This document shows, in pieces, positions 24,274 through 39,313 of a stretch of 64,000 bases of DNA. The position numbers and the translations under genes were made by a program. The stretch's first letter is position 1. Every line of letters starts with the position of its first letter. The stretch is from assembly GCA_964057225.1 (NCBI GenBank), contig OZ059900.1, forward strand, positions 16,631,638 to 16,695,637, written 5' to 3'. The DNA comes from Auanema rhodensis. Taxonomy: Eukaryota > Nematoda > Chromadorea > Rhabditida > Rhabditidae. The notes beneath the pieces are model-generated. The model had not been told where the DNA came from, made no database searches, and saw nothing but the letters and a program-made list of their open reading frames with translations.

Positions 24274-25299
24274 TATTTTATTATGCTGGAAAACCAGTTT
24301 TTGGAAATTTCGCTGTAAACAAGGTTTTGACTTACGATTTCATGTGTTCAAACTCATGCAATGTCAATGAAACCTAGCTCAAAATTGTTTGTACAACGTC
24401 TAGTTCCACTTTCACGACAAAAAAACAGGGGTTAGAAAATTAAGGAAATTAGCATATTCTGAGGGCACGCCCCTTATGGCTAATATTGATTAAATCGATT
24501 TTTGTTCATATGAGTCGTCAAATGCAACGAATTTCAGCGTGTTACACACTAAAATGAAGCATTTCACATGCTGAACACTAGAAGAATACAAAAACACAGT
24601 ATTTCCCATGAGAAATATTTTATTATGCTGGAAAACCAGTTTTTGGAAATTTCGCTGTAAACAAGGTTTTGACTTACGATTTCATGTGTTCAAACTCATG
24701 CAATGTCAATGAAACCTAGCTCAAAATTGTTTGTACAACGTCTAGTTCCACTTTCACGACAAAAAAACAGGGGTTAGAAAATTAAGGAAATTAGCATATT
24801 CTGAGGGCACGCCCCTTATGGCTAATATTGATTAAATCGATTTTTGTTCATATGAGTCGTCAAATGCAACGAATTTCAGCGTGTTACACACTAAAATGAA
24901 GCATTTCACATGCTGAACACTAGAAGAATACAAAAACACAGTATTTCCCATGAGAAATATTTTATCATGCTGGAAAACCAGTTTTTGGAAATTTCGCTGT
25001 AAACAAGGTTTTGACTTACGATTTCATGTGTTCAAACTCATGCAATGTCAATGAAACCTAGCTCAAAATTGTTCGTACAACGTCTAGTTCCACTTTCACG
25101 ACAAAAAAACGGGGGTTAGAAAATTAAGGAAATTAGCATATTCTGAGGGCACGCCCCTTATGGCTAATATTGATTAAATCGATTTTTGTTCATATGAGTC
25201 GTCAAATGCAACGAATTTCAGCGTGTTACACACTAAAATGAAGCATTTCACATGCTGAACACTAGAAGAATACAAAAACACAGTATTTCCCATGAGAAA

Positions 25300-27009
25300 T
25301 ATTTTATTATGCTGGAAAACCAGTTTGTGGAAATTTCGCTGTAAACAAGGTTTTGACTTACGATTTCATGTGTTCAAACTCATGCAATGTCAATGAAACC
25401 TAGCTCAAAATTGTTCGTACAACGTCTAGTTCCACTTTCACGACAAAAAAACAGGGGTTAGAAAATTAAGGAAATTAGCATATTCTGAGGGCACGCCCCT
25501 TATGGCTAATATTGATTAAATCGATTTTTGTTCATATGAGTCGTCAAATGCAACGAATTTCAGCGTGTTACATACTAAAATGAAGCATTTTACATGCTGA
25601 ACACTAGAAAAATACAAAAACACAGTATTTCCCATGAGAAATATTTTATCATGCTGGAAAACCAGTTTTTGGAAATTTCGCTGTAAACAAGGTTTTGACT
25701 TACGATTTCATGTGTTCAAACTCATGCAATGTCAATGAAACCTAGCTCAAAATTGTTTGTACAACGTCTAGTTCCACTTTCACGACAAAAAAACAAGGGT
25801 TAGAAAATTAAGGAAATTAGCATATTCTGAGGGCACGCCCCTTATGGCTAATATTGATTAAATCGATTTTTGTTCATATGAGTCGTCAAATGCAACGAAT
25901 TTCAGCGTGTTACATACTAAAATGAAGCATTTTACATGCTGAACACTAGAAAAATACAAAAACACAGTATTTCCCATGAGAAATATTTTATTATGCTGGA
26001 AAACCAGTTTTTGGAAATTTCGCTGTAAACAAGGTTTTGACTTACGATTTCATGTGTTCAAACTCATGCAATGTCAATGAAACCTAGCTCAAAATTGTTT
26101 GTACAACGTCTAGTTCCACTTTCACGACAAAAAAACAGGGGTTAGAAAATTAAGGAAATTAGCATATTCTGAGGGCACGCCCCTTATGGCTAATATTGAT
26201 TAAATCGATTTTTGTTCATATGAGTCGTCAAATGCAACGAATTTCAGCGTGTTACACACTAAAATGAAGCATTTCACATGCTGAACACTAGAAGAATACA
26301 AAAACACAGTATTTCCCATGAGAAATATTTTATTATGCTGGAAAACCAGTTTTTCGAAATTTCGCTGTAAACAAGGTTTTGACTTACGATTTCATGTGTT
26401 CAAACTCATGCAATGTCAATGAAACCTAGCTCAAAATTGTTCGTACAACGTCTAGTTCCACTTTCACGACAAAAAAACAAGGGTTAGAAAATTAAGGAAA
26501 TTAGCATATTCTGAGGGCACGCCCCTTATGGCTAATATTGATTAAATCGATTTTTGTTCATATGAGTCGTCAAATGCAACGAATTTCAGCGTGTTACATA
26601 CTAAAATGAAGCATTTTACATGCTGAACACTAGAAAAATACAAAAACACAGTATTTCCCATGATAAATATTTTATTATGCTGGAAAACCAGTTTTTGGAA
26701 ATTTCGCTGTAAACAAGGTTTTGACTTACGATTTCATGTGTTCAAACTCATGCAATGTCAATGAAACCTAGCTCAAAATTGTTCGTACAACGTCTAGTTC
26801 CACTTTCACGACAAAAAAACAGGGGTTAGAAAATTAAGGAAATTAGCATATTCTGAGGGCACGCCCCTTATGGCTAATATTGATTAAATCGATTTTTGTT
26901 CATATGAGTCGTCAAATGCAACGAATTTCAGCGTGTTACATACTAAAATGAAGCATTTTACATGCTGAACACTAGAAGAATACAAAAACACAGTATTTCC
27001 CATGAGAAA
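25300..27009 (+). repeat. Five-unit cassette P-Q-R-S-T (end of block 1)
   Basis: The unit order is P (25300), Q (25642), R (25984), S (26326, with T at 339: catgataaat) and T with G at 311 (26668), 1710 bp in all. A second, slightly different P-Q-R-S-T cassette follows directly at 27010-28716. Similar but incomplete series (Q-R-S-T, P-Q-R-T) occur elsewhere, so this is the best candidate for the ancestral short higher-order unit. Confidence 0.72.
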
Positions 27010-30000
27010 TATTTTATTATGCTGGAAAACCAGTTTGTGGAAATTTCGCTGTAAACAAGGTTTTGACTTACGATTTCATGTGTTCAAACTCATGCAATGT
27101 CAATGAAACCTAGCTCAAAATTGTTCGTACAACGTCTAGTTCCACTTTCACGACAAAAAAACAGGGGTTAGAAAATTAAGGAAATTAGCATATTCTGAGG
27201 GCACGCCCCTTATGGCTAATATTGATTAAATCGATTTTTGTTCATATGAGTCGTCAAATGCAACGAATTTCAGCGTGTTACATACTAAAATGAAGCATTT
27301 TACATGCTGAACACTAGAAAAATACAAAAACACAGTATTTCCCATGAGAAATATTTTATCATGCTGGAAAACCAGTTTTTGGAAATTTCGCTGTAAACAA
27401 GGTTTTGACTTACGATTTCATGTGTTCAAACTCATGCAATGTCAATGAAACCTAGCTCAAAATTGTTTGTACAACGTCTAGTTCCACTTTCACGACAAAA
27501 AAACAAGGGTTAGAAAATTAAGGAAATTAGCATATTCTGAGGGCACGCCCCTTATGGCTAATATTGATTAAATCGATTTTTGTTCATATGAGTCGTCAAG
27601 TGCAACGAATTTCAGCGTGTTACATACTAAAATGAAGCATTTTACATGCTGAACACTAGAAAAATACAAAAACACAGTATTTCCCATGAGAAATATTTTA
27701 TTATGCTGGAAAACCAGTTTTTGGAAATTTCGCTGTAAACAAGGTTTTGACTTACGATTTCATGTGTTCAAACTCATGCAATGTCAATGAAACCTAGCTC
27801 AAAATTGTTCGTACAACGTCTAGTTCCACTTTCACGACAAAAAAACAGGGGTTAGAAAATTAAGGAAATTAGCATATTCTGAGGGCACGCCCCTTATGGC
27901 TAATATTGATTAAATCGATTTTTGTTCATATGAGTCGTCAAATGCAACGAATTTCAGCGTGTTACACACTAAAATGAAGCATTTCACATGCTGAACACTA
28001 GAAGAATACAAAAACACAGTATTTCCCATGAGAAATATTTTATTATGCTGGAAAACCAGTTTTTCGAAATTTCGCTGTAAACAAGGTTTTGACTTACGAT
28101 TTCATGTGTTCAAACTCATGCAATGTCAATGAAACCTAGCTCAAAATTGTTCGTACAACGTCTAGTTCCACTTTCACGACAAAAAAACAAGGGTTAGAAA
28201 ATTAAGGAAATTAGCATATTCTGAGGGCACGCCCCTTATGGCTAATATTGATTAAATCGATTTTTGTTCATATGAGTCGTCAAATGCAACGAATTTCAGC
28301 GTGTTACATACTAAAATGAAGCATTTTACATGCTGAACACTAGAAAAATACAAAAACACAGTATTTCCCATGAGAAATGTTTTATTATGCTGGAAAACCA
28401 GTTTTTGGAAATTTCGCTGTAAACAAGGTTTTGACTTACGATTTCATGTGTTCAAACTCATGCAATGTCAATGAAACCTAGCTCAAAATTGTTCGTACAA
28501 CGTCTAGTTCCACTTTCACGACAAAAAAACAGGGGTTAGAAAATTAAGGAAATTAGCATATTCTGAGGGCACGCCCCTTATGGCTAATATTGATTAAATC
28601 GATTTTTGTTCATATGAGTCGTCAAATGCAACGAATTTCAGCGTGTTACATACAATGAAGCATTTCACATGCTGAACACTAGAAAAATACAAAAACACAG
28701 TATTTCCCATGAGAAATATTTTATTATGCTGGAAAACCAGTTTTTGGAAATTTCGCTGTAAACAAGTTTTTGACTTACGATTTCATGTGTTCAAACTCAT
28801 GCAATGTCAATGAAACCTAGCTCAAAATTGTTCCTACAACGTCTAGTTCCACTTTCACGACAAAAAAACAGGGGTTAGAAAATTAAGGAAATTAGCATAT
28901 TCTGAGGGCACGCCTCTTATGGCTAATATTGATTAAATCGATTTTTGTTCATATGAGTCGTCAAATGCAACGAATTTCAGCGTGTTACATACTAAAATGA
29001 AGCATTTTACATGCTGAACACTAGAAGAATACAAAAACACAGTATTTCCCATGAGAAATATTTTATTATGCTGGAAAACCAGTTTGTGGAAATTTCGCTG
29101 TAAACAAGGTTTTGACTTACGATTTCATGTGTTCAAACTCATGCAATGTCAATGAAACCTAGCTCAAAATTGTTCGTACAACGTCTAGTTCCACTTTCAC
29201 GACAAAAAAACAGGGGTTAGAAAATTAAGGAAATTAGCATATTCTGAGGGCACGCCCCTTATGGCTAATATTGATTAAATCGATTTTTGTTCATATGAGT
29301 CGTCAAATGCAACGAATTTCAGCGTGTTACACACTAAAATGAAGCATTTCACATGCTGAACACTAGAAGAATACAAAAACACAGTATTTCCCATGAGAAA
29401 TATTTTATTATGCTGGAAAACCAGTTTTTGGAAATTTCGCTGTAAACAAGGTTTTGACTTACGATTTCATGTGTTCAAACTCATGCAATGTCAATGAAAC
29501 CTAGCTCAAAATTGTTCGTACAACGTCTAGTTCCACTTTCACGACAAAAAAACAGGGGTTAGAAAATTAAGGAAATTAGCATATTCTGAGGGCACGCCCC
29601 TTATGGCTAATATTGATTAAATCGATTTTTGTTCATATGAGTCGTCAAATGCAACGAATTTCAGCGTGTTACACACTAAAATGAAGCATTTCACATGCTG
29701 AACACTAGAAGAATACAAAAACACAGTATTTCCCATGAGAAATATTTTATTATGCTGGAAAACCAGTTTTTCGAAATTTCGCTGTAAACAAGGTTTTGAC
29801 TTACGATTTCATGTGTTCAAACTCATGCAATGTCAATGAAACCTAGCTCAAAATTGTTCGTACAACGTCTAGTTCCACTTTCACGACAAAAAAACAAGGG
29901 TTAGAAAATTAAGGAAATTAGCATATTCTGAGGGCACGCCCCTTATGGCTAATATTGATTAAATCGATTTTTGTTCATATGAGTCGTCAAATGCAACGAA

Positions 30001-33000
30001 TTTCAGCGTGTTACATACTAAAATGAAGCATTTTACATGCTGAACACTAGAAAAATACAAAAACACAGTATTTCCCATGAGAAATGTTTTATTATGCTGG
30101 AAAACCAGTTTTTGGAAATTTCGCTGTAAACAAGGTTTTGACTTACGATTTCATGTGTTCAAACTCATGCAATGTCAATGAAACCTAGCTCAAAATTGTT
30201 CGTACAACGTCTAGTTCCACTTTCACGACAAAAAAACAGGGGTTAGAAAATTAAGGAAATTAGCATATTCTGAGGGCACGCCCCTTATGGCTAATATTGA
30301 TTAAATCGATTTTTGTTCATATGAGTCGTCAAATGCAACGAATTTCAGCGTGTTACATACTAAAATGAAGCATTTTACATGCTGAACACTAGAAGAATAC
30401 AAAAACACAGTATTTCCCATGAGAAATATTTTATTATGCTGGAAAACCAGTTTGTGGAAATTTCGCTGTAAACAAGGTTTTGACTTACGATTTCATGTGT
30501 TCAAACTCATGCAATGTCAATGAAACCTAGCTCAAAATTGTTCGTACAACGTCTAGTTCCACTTTCACGACAAAAAAACAGGGGTTAGAAAATTAAGGAA
30601 ATTAGCATATTCTGAGGGCACGCCCCTTATGGCTAATATTGATTAAATCGATTTTTGTTCATATGAGTCGTCAAATGCAACGAATTTCAGCGTGTTACAC
30701 ACTAAAATGAAGCATTTCACATGCTGAACACTAGAAGAATACAAAAACACAGTATTTCCCATGAGAAATATTTTATTATGCTGGAAAACCAGTTTTTGGA
30801 AATTTCGCTGTAAACAAGGTTTTGACTTACGATTTCATGTGTTCAAACTCATGCAATGTCAATGAAACCTAGCTCAAAATTGTTCGTACAACGTCTAGTT
30901 CCACTTTCACGACAAAAAAACAGGGGTTAGAAAATTAAGGAAATTAGCATATTCTGAGGGCACGCCCCTTATGGCTAATATTGATTAAATCGATTTTTGT
31001 TCATATGAGTCGTCAAATGCAACGAATTTCAGCGTGTTACATACTAAAATGAAGCATTTTACATGCTGAACACTAGAAAAATACAAAAACACAGTATTTC
31101 CCATGAGAAATATTTTATTATGCTGGAAAACCAGTTTTTGGAAATTTCGCTGTAAACAAGGTTTTGACTTACGATTTCATGTGTTCAAACTCATGCAATG
31201 TCAATGAAACCTAGCTCAAAATTGTTCGTACAACGTCTAGTTCCACTTTCACGACAAAAAAACAGGGGTTAGAAAATTAAGGAAATTAGCATATTCTGAG
31301 GGCACGCCCCTTATGGCTAATATTGATTAAATCGATTTTTGTTCATATGAGTCGTCAAATGCAACGAATTTCAGCGTGTTACATACTAAAATGAAGCATT
31401 TTACATGCTGAACACTAGAAAAATACAAAAACACAGTATTTCCCATGAGAAATATTTTATTATGCTGGAAAACCAGTTTTTGGAAATTTCGCTGTAAACA
31501 AGGTTTTGACTTACGATTTCATGTGTTCAAACTCATGCAATGTCAATGAAACCTAGCTCAAAATTGTTCGTACAACGTCTAGTTCCACTTTCACGACAAA
31601 AAAACAGGGGTTAGAAAATTAAGGAAATTAGCATATTCTGAGGGCACGCCCCTTATGGCTAATATTGATTAAATCGATTTTTGTTCATATGAGTCGTCAA
31701 ATGCAACGAATTTCAGCGTGTTACATACTAAAATGAAGCATTTTACATGCTGAACACTAGAAGAATACAAAAACACAGTATTTCCCATGAGAAATATTTT
31801 ATCATGCTGGAAAACCAGTTTGTGGAAATTTCGCTGTAAACAAGGTTTTGACTTACGATTTCATGTGTTCAAACTCATGCAATGTCAATGAAACCTAGCT
31901 CAAAATTGTTCGTACAACGTCTAGTTCCACTTTCACGACAAAAAAACAGGGGTTAGAAAATTAAGGAAATTAGCATATTCTGAGGGCACGCCCCTTATGG
32001 CTAATATTGATTAAATCGATTTTTGTTCATATGAGTCGTCAAATGCAACGAATTTCAGCGTGTTACATACTAAAATGAAGCATTTTACATGCTGAACACT
32101 AGAAGAATACAAAAACACAGTATTTCCCATGAGAAATATTTTATTATGCTGGAAAACCAGTTTTTGGAAATTTCGCTGTAAACAAGGTTTTGACTTACGA
32201 TTTCATGTGTTCAAACTCATGCAATGTCAATGAAACCTAGCTCAAAATTGTTCGTACAACGTCTAGTTCCACTTTCACGACAAAAAAACAGGGGTTAGAA
32301 AATTAAAGAAATTAGCATATTCTGAGGGCACGCCCCTTATGGCTAATATTGATTAAATCGATTTTTGTTCATATGAGTCGTCAAATGCAACGAATTTCAG
32401 CGTGTTACATACTAAAATGAAGCATTTTACATGCTGAACACTAGAAAAATACAAAAACACAGTATTTCCCATGAGAAATATTTTATCATGCTGGAAAACC
32501 AGTTTTTGGAAATTTCGCTGTAAACAAGGTTTTGACTTACGATTTCATGTGTTCAAACTCATGCAATGTCAATGAAACCTAGCTCAAAATTGTTTGTACA
32601 ACGTCTAGTTCCACTTTCACGACAAAAAAACAAGGGTTAGAAAATTAAGGAAATTAGCATATTCTGAGGGCACGCCCCTTATGGCTAATATTGATTAAAT
32701 CGATTTTTGTTCATATGAGTCGTCAAATGCAACGAATTTCAGCGTGTTACATACTAAAATGAAGCATTTTACATGCTGAACACTAGAAAAATACAAAAAC
32801 ACAGTATTTCCCATGAGAAATATTTTATTATGCTGGAAAACCAGTTTTTGGAAATTTCGCTGTAAACAAGGTTTTGACTTACGATTTCATGTGTTCAAAC
32901 TCATGCAATGTCAATGAAACCTAGCTCAAAATTGTTCGTACAACGTCTAGTTCCACTTTCACGACAAAAAAACAGGGGTTAGAAAATTAAGGAAATTAGC

Positions 33001-33845
33001 ATATTCTGAGGGCACGCCCCTTATGGCTAATATTGATTAAATCGATTTTTGTTCATATGAGTCGTCAAATGCAACGAATTTCAGCGTGTTACACACTAAA
33101 ATGAAGCATTTCACATGCTGAACACTAGAAGAATACAAAACACAGTATTTCCTATGAGAAATATTTTATTATGCTGGAAAACCAGTTTTTCGAAATTTCG
33201 CTGTAAACAAGGTTTTGACTTACGATTTCATGTGTTCAAACTCATGCAATGTCAATGAAACCTAGCTCAAAATTGTTCGTACAACGTCTAGTTCCACTTT
33301 CACGACAAAAAAACAAGGGTTAGAAAATTAAGGAAATTAGCATATTCTGAGGGCACGCCCCTTATGGCTAATATTGATTAAATCGATTTTTGTTCATATG
33401 AGTCGTCAAATGCAACGAATTTCAGCGTGTTACATACTAAAATGAAGCATTTTACATGCTGAACACTAGAAAAATACAAAAACACAGTATTTCCCATGAG
33501 AAATATTTTATTATGCTGGAAAACCAGTTTTTGGAAATTTCGCTGTAAACAAGGTTTTGACTTACGATTTCATGTGTTCAAACTCATGCAATGTCAATGA
33601 AACCTAGCTCAAAATTGTTCGTACAACGTCTAGTTCCACTTTCACGACAAAAAAACAGGGGTTAGAAAATTAAGGAAATTAGCATATTCTGAGGGCACGC
33701 CCCTTATGGCTAATATTGATTAAATCGATTTTTGTTCATATGAGTCGTCAAATGCAACGAATTTCAGCGTGTTACATACTAAAATGAAGCATTTTACATG
33801 CTGAACACTAGAAAAATACAAAAACACAGTATTTCCCATGAGAAA

Positions 33846-36579
33846 TATTTTATCATGCTGGAAAACCAGTTTTTGGAAATTTCGCTGTAAACAAGGTTTT
33901 GACTTACGATTTCATGTGTTCAAACTCATGCAATGTCAATGAAACCTAGCTCAAAATTGTTTGTACAACGTCTAGTTCCACTTTCACGACAAAAAAACAA
34001 GGGTTAGAAAATTAAGGAAATTAGCATATTCTGAGGGCACGCCCCTTATGGCTAATATTGATTAAATCGATTTTTGTTCATATGAGTCGTCAAATGCAAC
34101 GAATTTCAGCGTGTTACATACTAAAATGAAGCATTTTACATGCTGAACACTAGAAAAATACAAAAACACAGTATTTCCCATGAGAAATATTTTATTATGC
34201 TGGAAAACCAGTTTTTGGAAATTTCGCTGTAAACAAGGTTTTGACTTACGATTTCATGTGTTCAAACTCATGCAATGTCAATGAAACCTAGCTCAAAATT
34301 GTTCGTACAACGTCTAGTTCCACTTTCACGACAAAAAAACAGGGGTTAGAAAATTAAGGAAATTAGCATATTCTGAGGGCACGCCCCTTATGGCTGATAT
34401 TGATTAAATCGATTTTTGTTCATATGAGTCGTCAAATGCAACGAATTTCAGCGTGTTACACACTAAAATGAAGCATTTCACATGCTGAACACTAGAAGAA
34501 TACAAAAACACAGTTTTTCCATGAGAAATATTTTATTATGCTGGAAAACCAGTTTTTCGAAATTTCGCTGTAAACAAGGTTTTGACTTACGATTTCATGT
34601 GTTCAAACTCATGCAATGTCAATGAAACCTAGCTCAAAATTGTTCGTACAACGTCTAGTTCCACTTTCACGACAAAAAAACAAGGGTTAGAAAATTAAGG
34701 AAATTAGCATATTCTGAGGGCACGCCCCTTATGGCTAATATTGATTAAATCGATTTTTGTTCATATGAGTCGTCAAATGCAACGAATTTCAGCGTGTTAC
34801 ATACTAAAATGAAGCATTTTACATGCTGAACACTAGAAAAATACAAAAACACAGTATTTCCCATGAGAAATATTTTATCATGCTGGAAAACCAGTTTTTG
34901 GAAATTTCGCTGTAAACAAGGTTTTGACTTACGATTTCATGTGTTCAAACTCATGCAATGTCAATGAAACCTAGCTCAAAATTGTTTGTACAACGTCTAG
35001 TTCCACTTTCACGACAAAAAAACAAGGGTTAGAAAATTAAGGAAATTAGCATATTCTGAGGGCACGCCCCTTATGGCTAATATTGATTAAATCGATTTTT
35101 GTTCATATGAGTCGTCAAATGCAACGAATTTCAGCGTGTTACATACTAAAATGAAGCATTTTACATGCTGAACACTAGAAAAATACAAAAACACAGTATT
35201 TCCCATGAGAAATATTTTATCATGCTGGAAAACCAGTTTTTGGAAATTTCGCTGTAAACAAGGTTTTGACTTACGATTTCATGTGTTCAAACTCATGCAA
35301 TGTCAATGAAACCTAGCTCAAAATTGTTTGTACAACGTCTAGTTCCACTTTCACGACAAAAAAACAAGGGTTAGAAAATTAAGGAAATTAGCATATTCTG
35401 AGGGCACGCCCCTTATGGCTAATATTGATTAAATCGATTTTTGTTCATATGAGTCGTCAAATGCAACGAATTTCAGCGTGTTACATACTAAAATGAAGCA
35501 TTTTACATGCTGAACACTAGAAAAATACAAAAACACAGTATTTCCCATGAGAAATATTTTATTATGCTGGAAAACCAGTTTTTGGAAATTTCGCTGTAAA
35601 CAAGGTTTTGACTTACGATTTCATGTGTTCAAACTCATGCAATGTCAATGAAACCTAGCTCAAAATTGTTCGTACAACGTCTAGTTCCACTTTCACGACA
35701 AAAAAACAGGGGTTAGAAAATTAAGGAAATTAGCATATTCTGAGGGCACGCCCCTTATGGCTAATATTGATTAAATCGATTTTTGTTCATATGAGTCGTC
35801 AAATGCAACGAATTTCAGCGTGTTACACACTAAAATGAAGCATTTCACATGCTGAACACTAGAAGAATACAAAACACAGTATTTCCTATGAGAAATATTT
35901 TATTATGCTGGAAAACCAGTTTTTCGAAATTTCGCTGTAAACAAGGTTTTGACTTACGATTTCATGTGTTCAAACTCATGCAATGTCAATGAAACCTAGC
36001 TCAAAATTGTTCGTACAACGTCTAGTTCCACTTTCACGACAAAAAAACAAGGGTTAGAAAATTAAGGAAATTAGCATATTCTGAGGGCACGCCCCTTATG
36101 GCTAATATTGATTAAATCGATTTTTGTTCATATGAGTCGTCAAATGCAACGAATTTCAGCGTGTTACATACTAAAATGAAGCATTTTACATGCTGAACAC
36201 TAGAAAAATACAAAAACACAGTATTTCCCATGAGAAATATTTTATTATGCTGGAAAACCAGTTTTTGGAAATTTCGCTGTAAACAAGGTTTTGACTTACG
36301 ATTTCATGTGTTCAAACTCATGCAATGTCAATGAAACCTAGCTCAAAATTGTTCGTACAACGTCTAGTTCCACTTTCACGACAAAAAAACAGGGGTTAGA
36401 AAATTAAGGAAATTAGCATATTCTGAGGGCACGCCCCTTATGGCTAATATTGATTAAATCGATTTTTGTTCATATGAGTCGTCAAATGCAACGAATTTCA
36501 GCGTGTTACATACTAAAATGAAGCATTTTACATGCTGAACACTAGAAAAATACAAAAACACAGTATTTCCCATGAGAAA
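33846..36579 (+). repeat. Eight-unit tandem duplication in block 2, first copy
   Basis: This copy has unit order Q, R (G at 209, short 3' end), S, Q, Q, R (one A lost), S, T. The segment is 2734 bp, 8 x 342 minus 2. The same order with the same two 1-bp deletions recurs immediately at 36580. Confidence 0.87.
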
Positions 36580-39313
36580 TATTTTATCATGCTGGAAAAC
36601 CAGTTTTTGGAAATTTCGCTGTAAACAAGGTTTTGACTTACGATTTCATGTGTTCAAACTCATGCAATGTCAATGAAACCTAGCTCAAAATTGTTTGTAC
36701 AACGTCTAGTTCCACTTTCACGACAAAAAAACAAGGGTTAGAAAATTAAGGAAATTAGCATATTCTGAGGGCACGCCCCTTATGGCTAATATTGATTAAA
36801 TCGATTTTTGTTCATATGAGTCGTCAAATGCAACGAATTTCAGCGTGTTACATACTAAAATGAAGCATTTTACATGCTGAACACTAGAAAAATACAAAAA
36901 CACAGTATTTCCCATGAGAAATATTTTATTATGCTGGAAAACCAGTTTTTGGAAATTTCGCTGTAAACAAGGTTTTGACTTACGATTTCATGTGTTCAAA
37001 CTCATGCAATGTCAATGAAACCTAGCTCAAAATTGTTCGTACAACGTCTAGTTCCACTTTCACGACAAAAAAACAGGGGTTAGAAAATTAAGGAAATTAG
37101 CATATTCTGAGGGCACGCCCCTTATGGCTGATATTGATTAAATCGATTTTTGTTCATATGAGTCGTCAAATGCAACGAATTTCAGCGTGTTACACACTAA
37201 AATGAAGCATTTCACATGCTGAACACTAGAAGAATACAAAAACACAGTTTTTCCATGAGAAATATTTTATTATGCTGGAAAACCAGTTTTTCGAAATTTC
37301 GCTGTAAACAAGGTTTTGACTTACGATTTCATGTGTTCAAACTCATGCAATGTCAATGAAACCTAGCTCAAAATTGTTCGTACAACGTCTAGTTCCACTT
37401 TCACGACAAAAAAACAAGGGTTAGAAAATTAAGGAAATTAGCATATTCTGAGGGCACGCCCCTTATGGCTAATATTGATTAAATCGATTTTTGTTCATAT
37501 GAGTCGTCAAATGCAACGAATTTCAGCGTGTTACATACTAAAATGAAGCATTTTACATGCTGAACACTAGAAAAATACAAAAACACAGTATTTCCCATGA
37601 GAAATATTTTATCATGCTGGAAAACCAGTTTTTGGAAATTTCGCTGTAAACAAGGTTTTGACTTACGATTTCATGTGTTCAAACTCATGCAATGTCAATG
37701 AAACCTAGCTCAAAATTGTTTGTACAACGTCTAGTTCCACTTTCACGACAAAAAAACAAGGGTTAGAAAATTAAGGAAATTAGCATATTCTGAGGGCACG
37801 CCCCTTATGGCTAATATTGATTAAATCGATTTTTGTTCATATGAGTCGTCAAATGCAACGAATTTCAGCGTGTTACATACTAAAATGAAGCATTTTACAT
37901 GCTGAACACTAGAAAAGTACAAAAACACAGTATTTCCCATGAGAAATATTTTATCATGCTGGAAAACCAGTTTTTGGAAATTTCGCTGTAAACAAGGTTT
38001 TGACTTACGATTTCATGTGTTCAAACTCATGCAATGTCAATGAAACCTAGCTCAAAATTGTTTGTACAACGTCTAGTTCCACTTTCACGACAAAAAAACA
38101 AGGGTTAGAAAATTAAGGAAATTAGCATATTCTGAGGGCACGCCCCTTATGGCTAATATTGATTAAATCGATTTTTGTTCATATGAGTCGTCAAATGCAA
38201 CGAATTTCAGCGTGTTACATACTAAAATGAAGCATTTTACATGCTGAACACTAGAAAAATACAAAAACACAGTATTTCCCATGAGAAATATTTTATTATG
38301 CTGGAAAACCAGTTTTTGGAAATTTCGCTGTAAACAAGGTTTTGACTTACGATTTCATGTGTTCAAACTCATGCAATGTCAATGAAACCTAGCTCAAAAT
38401 TGTTCGTACAACGTCTAGTTCCACTTTCACGACAAAAAAACAGGGGTTAGAAAATTAAGGAAATTAGCATATTCTGAGGGCACGCCCCTTATGGCTAATA
38501 TTGATTAAATCGATTTTTGTTCATATGAGTCGTCAAATGCAACGAATTTCAGCGTGTTACACACTAAAATGAAGCATTTCACATGCTGAACACTAGAAGA
38601 ATACAAAACACAGTATTTCCTATGAGAAATATTTTATTATGCTGGAAAACCAGTTTTTCGAAATTTCGCTGTAAACAAGGTTTTGACTTACGATTTCATG
38701 TGTTCAAACTCATGCAATGTCAATGAAACCTAGCTCAAAATTGTTCGTACAACGTCTAGTTCCACTTTCACGACAAAAAAACAAGGGTTAGAAAATTAAG
38801 GAAATTAGCATATTCTGAGGGCACGCCCCTTATGGCTAATATTGATTAAATCGATTTTTGTTCATATGAGTCGTCAAATGCAACGAATTTCAGCGTGTTA
38901 CATACTAAAATGAAGCATTTCACATGCTGAACACTAGAAAAATACAAAAACACAGTATTTCCCATGAGAAATATTTTATTATGCTGGAAAACCAGTTTTT
39001 GGAAATTTCGCTGTAAACAAGGTTTTGACTTACGATTTCATGTGTTCAAACTCATGCAATGTCAATGAAACCTAGCTCAAAATTGTTCGTACAACGTCTA
39101 GTTCCACTTTCACGACAAAAAAACAGGGGTTAGAAAATTAAGGAAATTAGCATATTCTGAGGGCACGCCCCTTATGGCTAATATTGATTAAATCGATTTT
39201 TGTTCATATGAGTCGTCAAATGCAACGAATTTCAGCGTGTTACATACTAAAATGAAGCATTTTACATGCTGAACACTAGAAAAATACAAAAACACAGTAT
39301 TTCCCATGAGAAA
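36580..39313 (+). repeat. Eight-unit tandem duplication in block 2, second copy
   Basis: This is the repeat of 33846-36579 at a distance of exactly 2734 bp. Private differences have accumulated: G in agaaaagtac near 37917, and C at unit position 292 in the S unit at 38630 (catttcac with agaaaa). Block 1 has only nine units (7520-10593) where block 2 has seventeen, which accounts for the +8 units. Confidence 0.87.

Larger units (their letters stand above)
1..27009 (+). repeat. Super-repeat block 1 (79 units)
   Basis: This block spans 27,009 bp, which is 79 x 342 minus 9; the 9 bp are one 3-bp and six 1-bp shorter units. The ordered series of unit variants starting at 1 recurs from 27010 and again from 57704. 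Shared landmarks in the first ten units include G at 249 of unit 2 (585-600 area), G at unit position 2 of unit 5 (1369), the 3-bp deletion in unit 5 near 1645, and three private changes in unit 6 (1708-2049). Further shared landmarks are A at 171 in unit 16 and the ctgggggtacg variant near 13860. The start point is imposed by the window edge. Confidence 0.9.
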
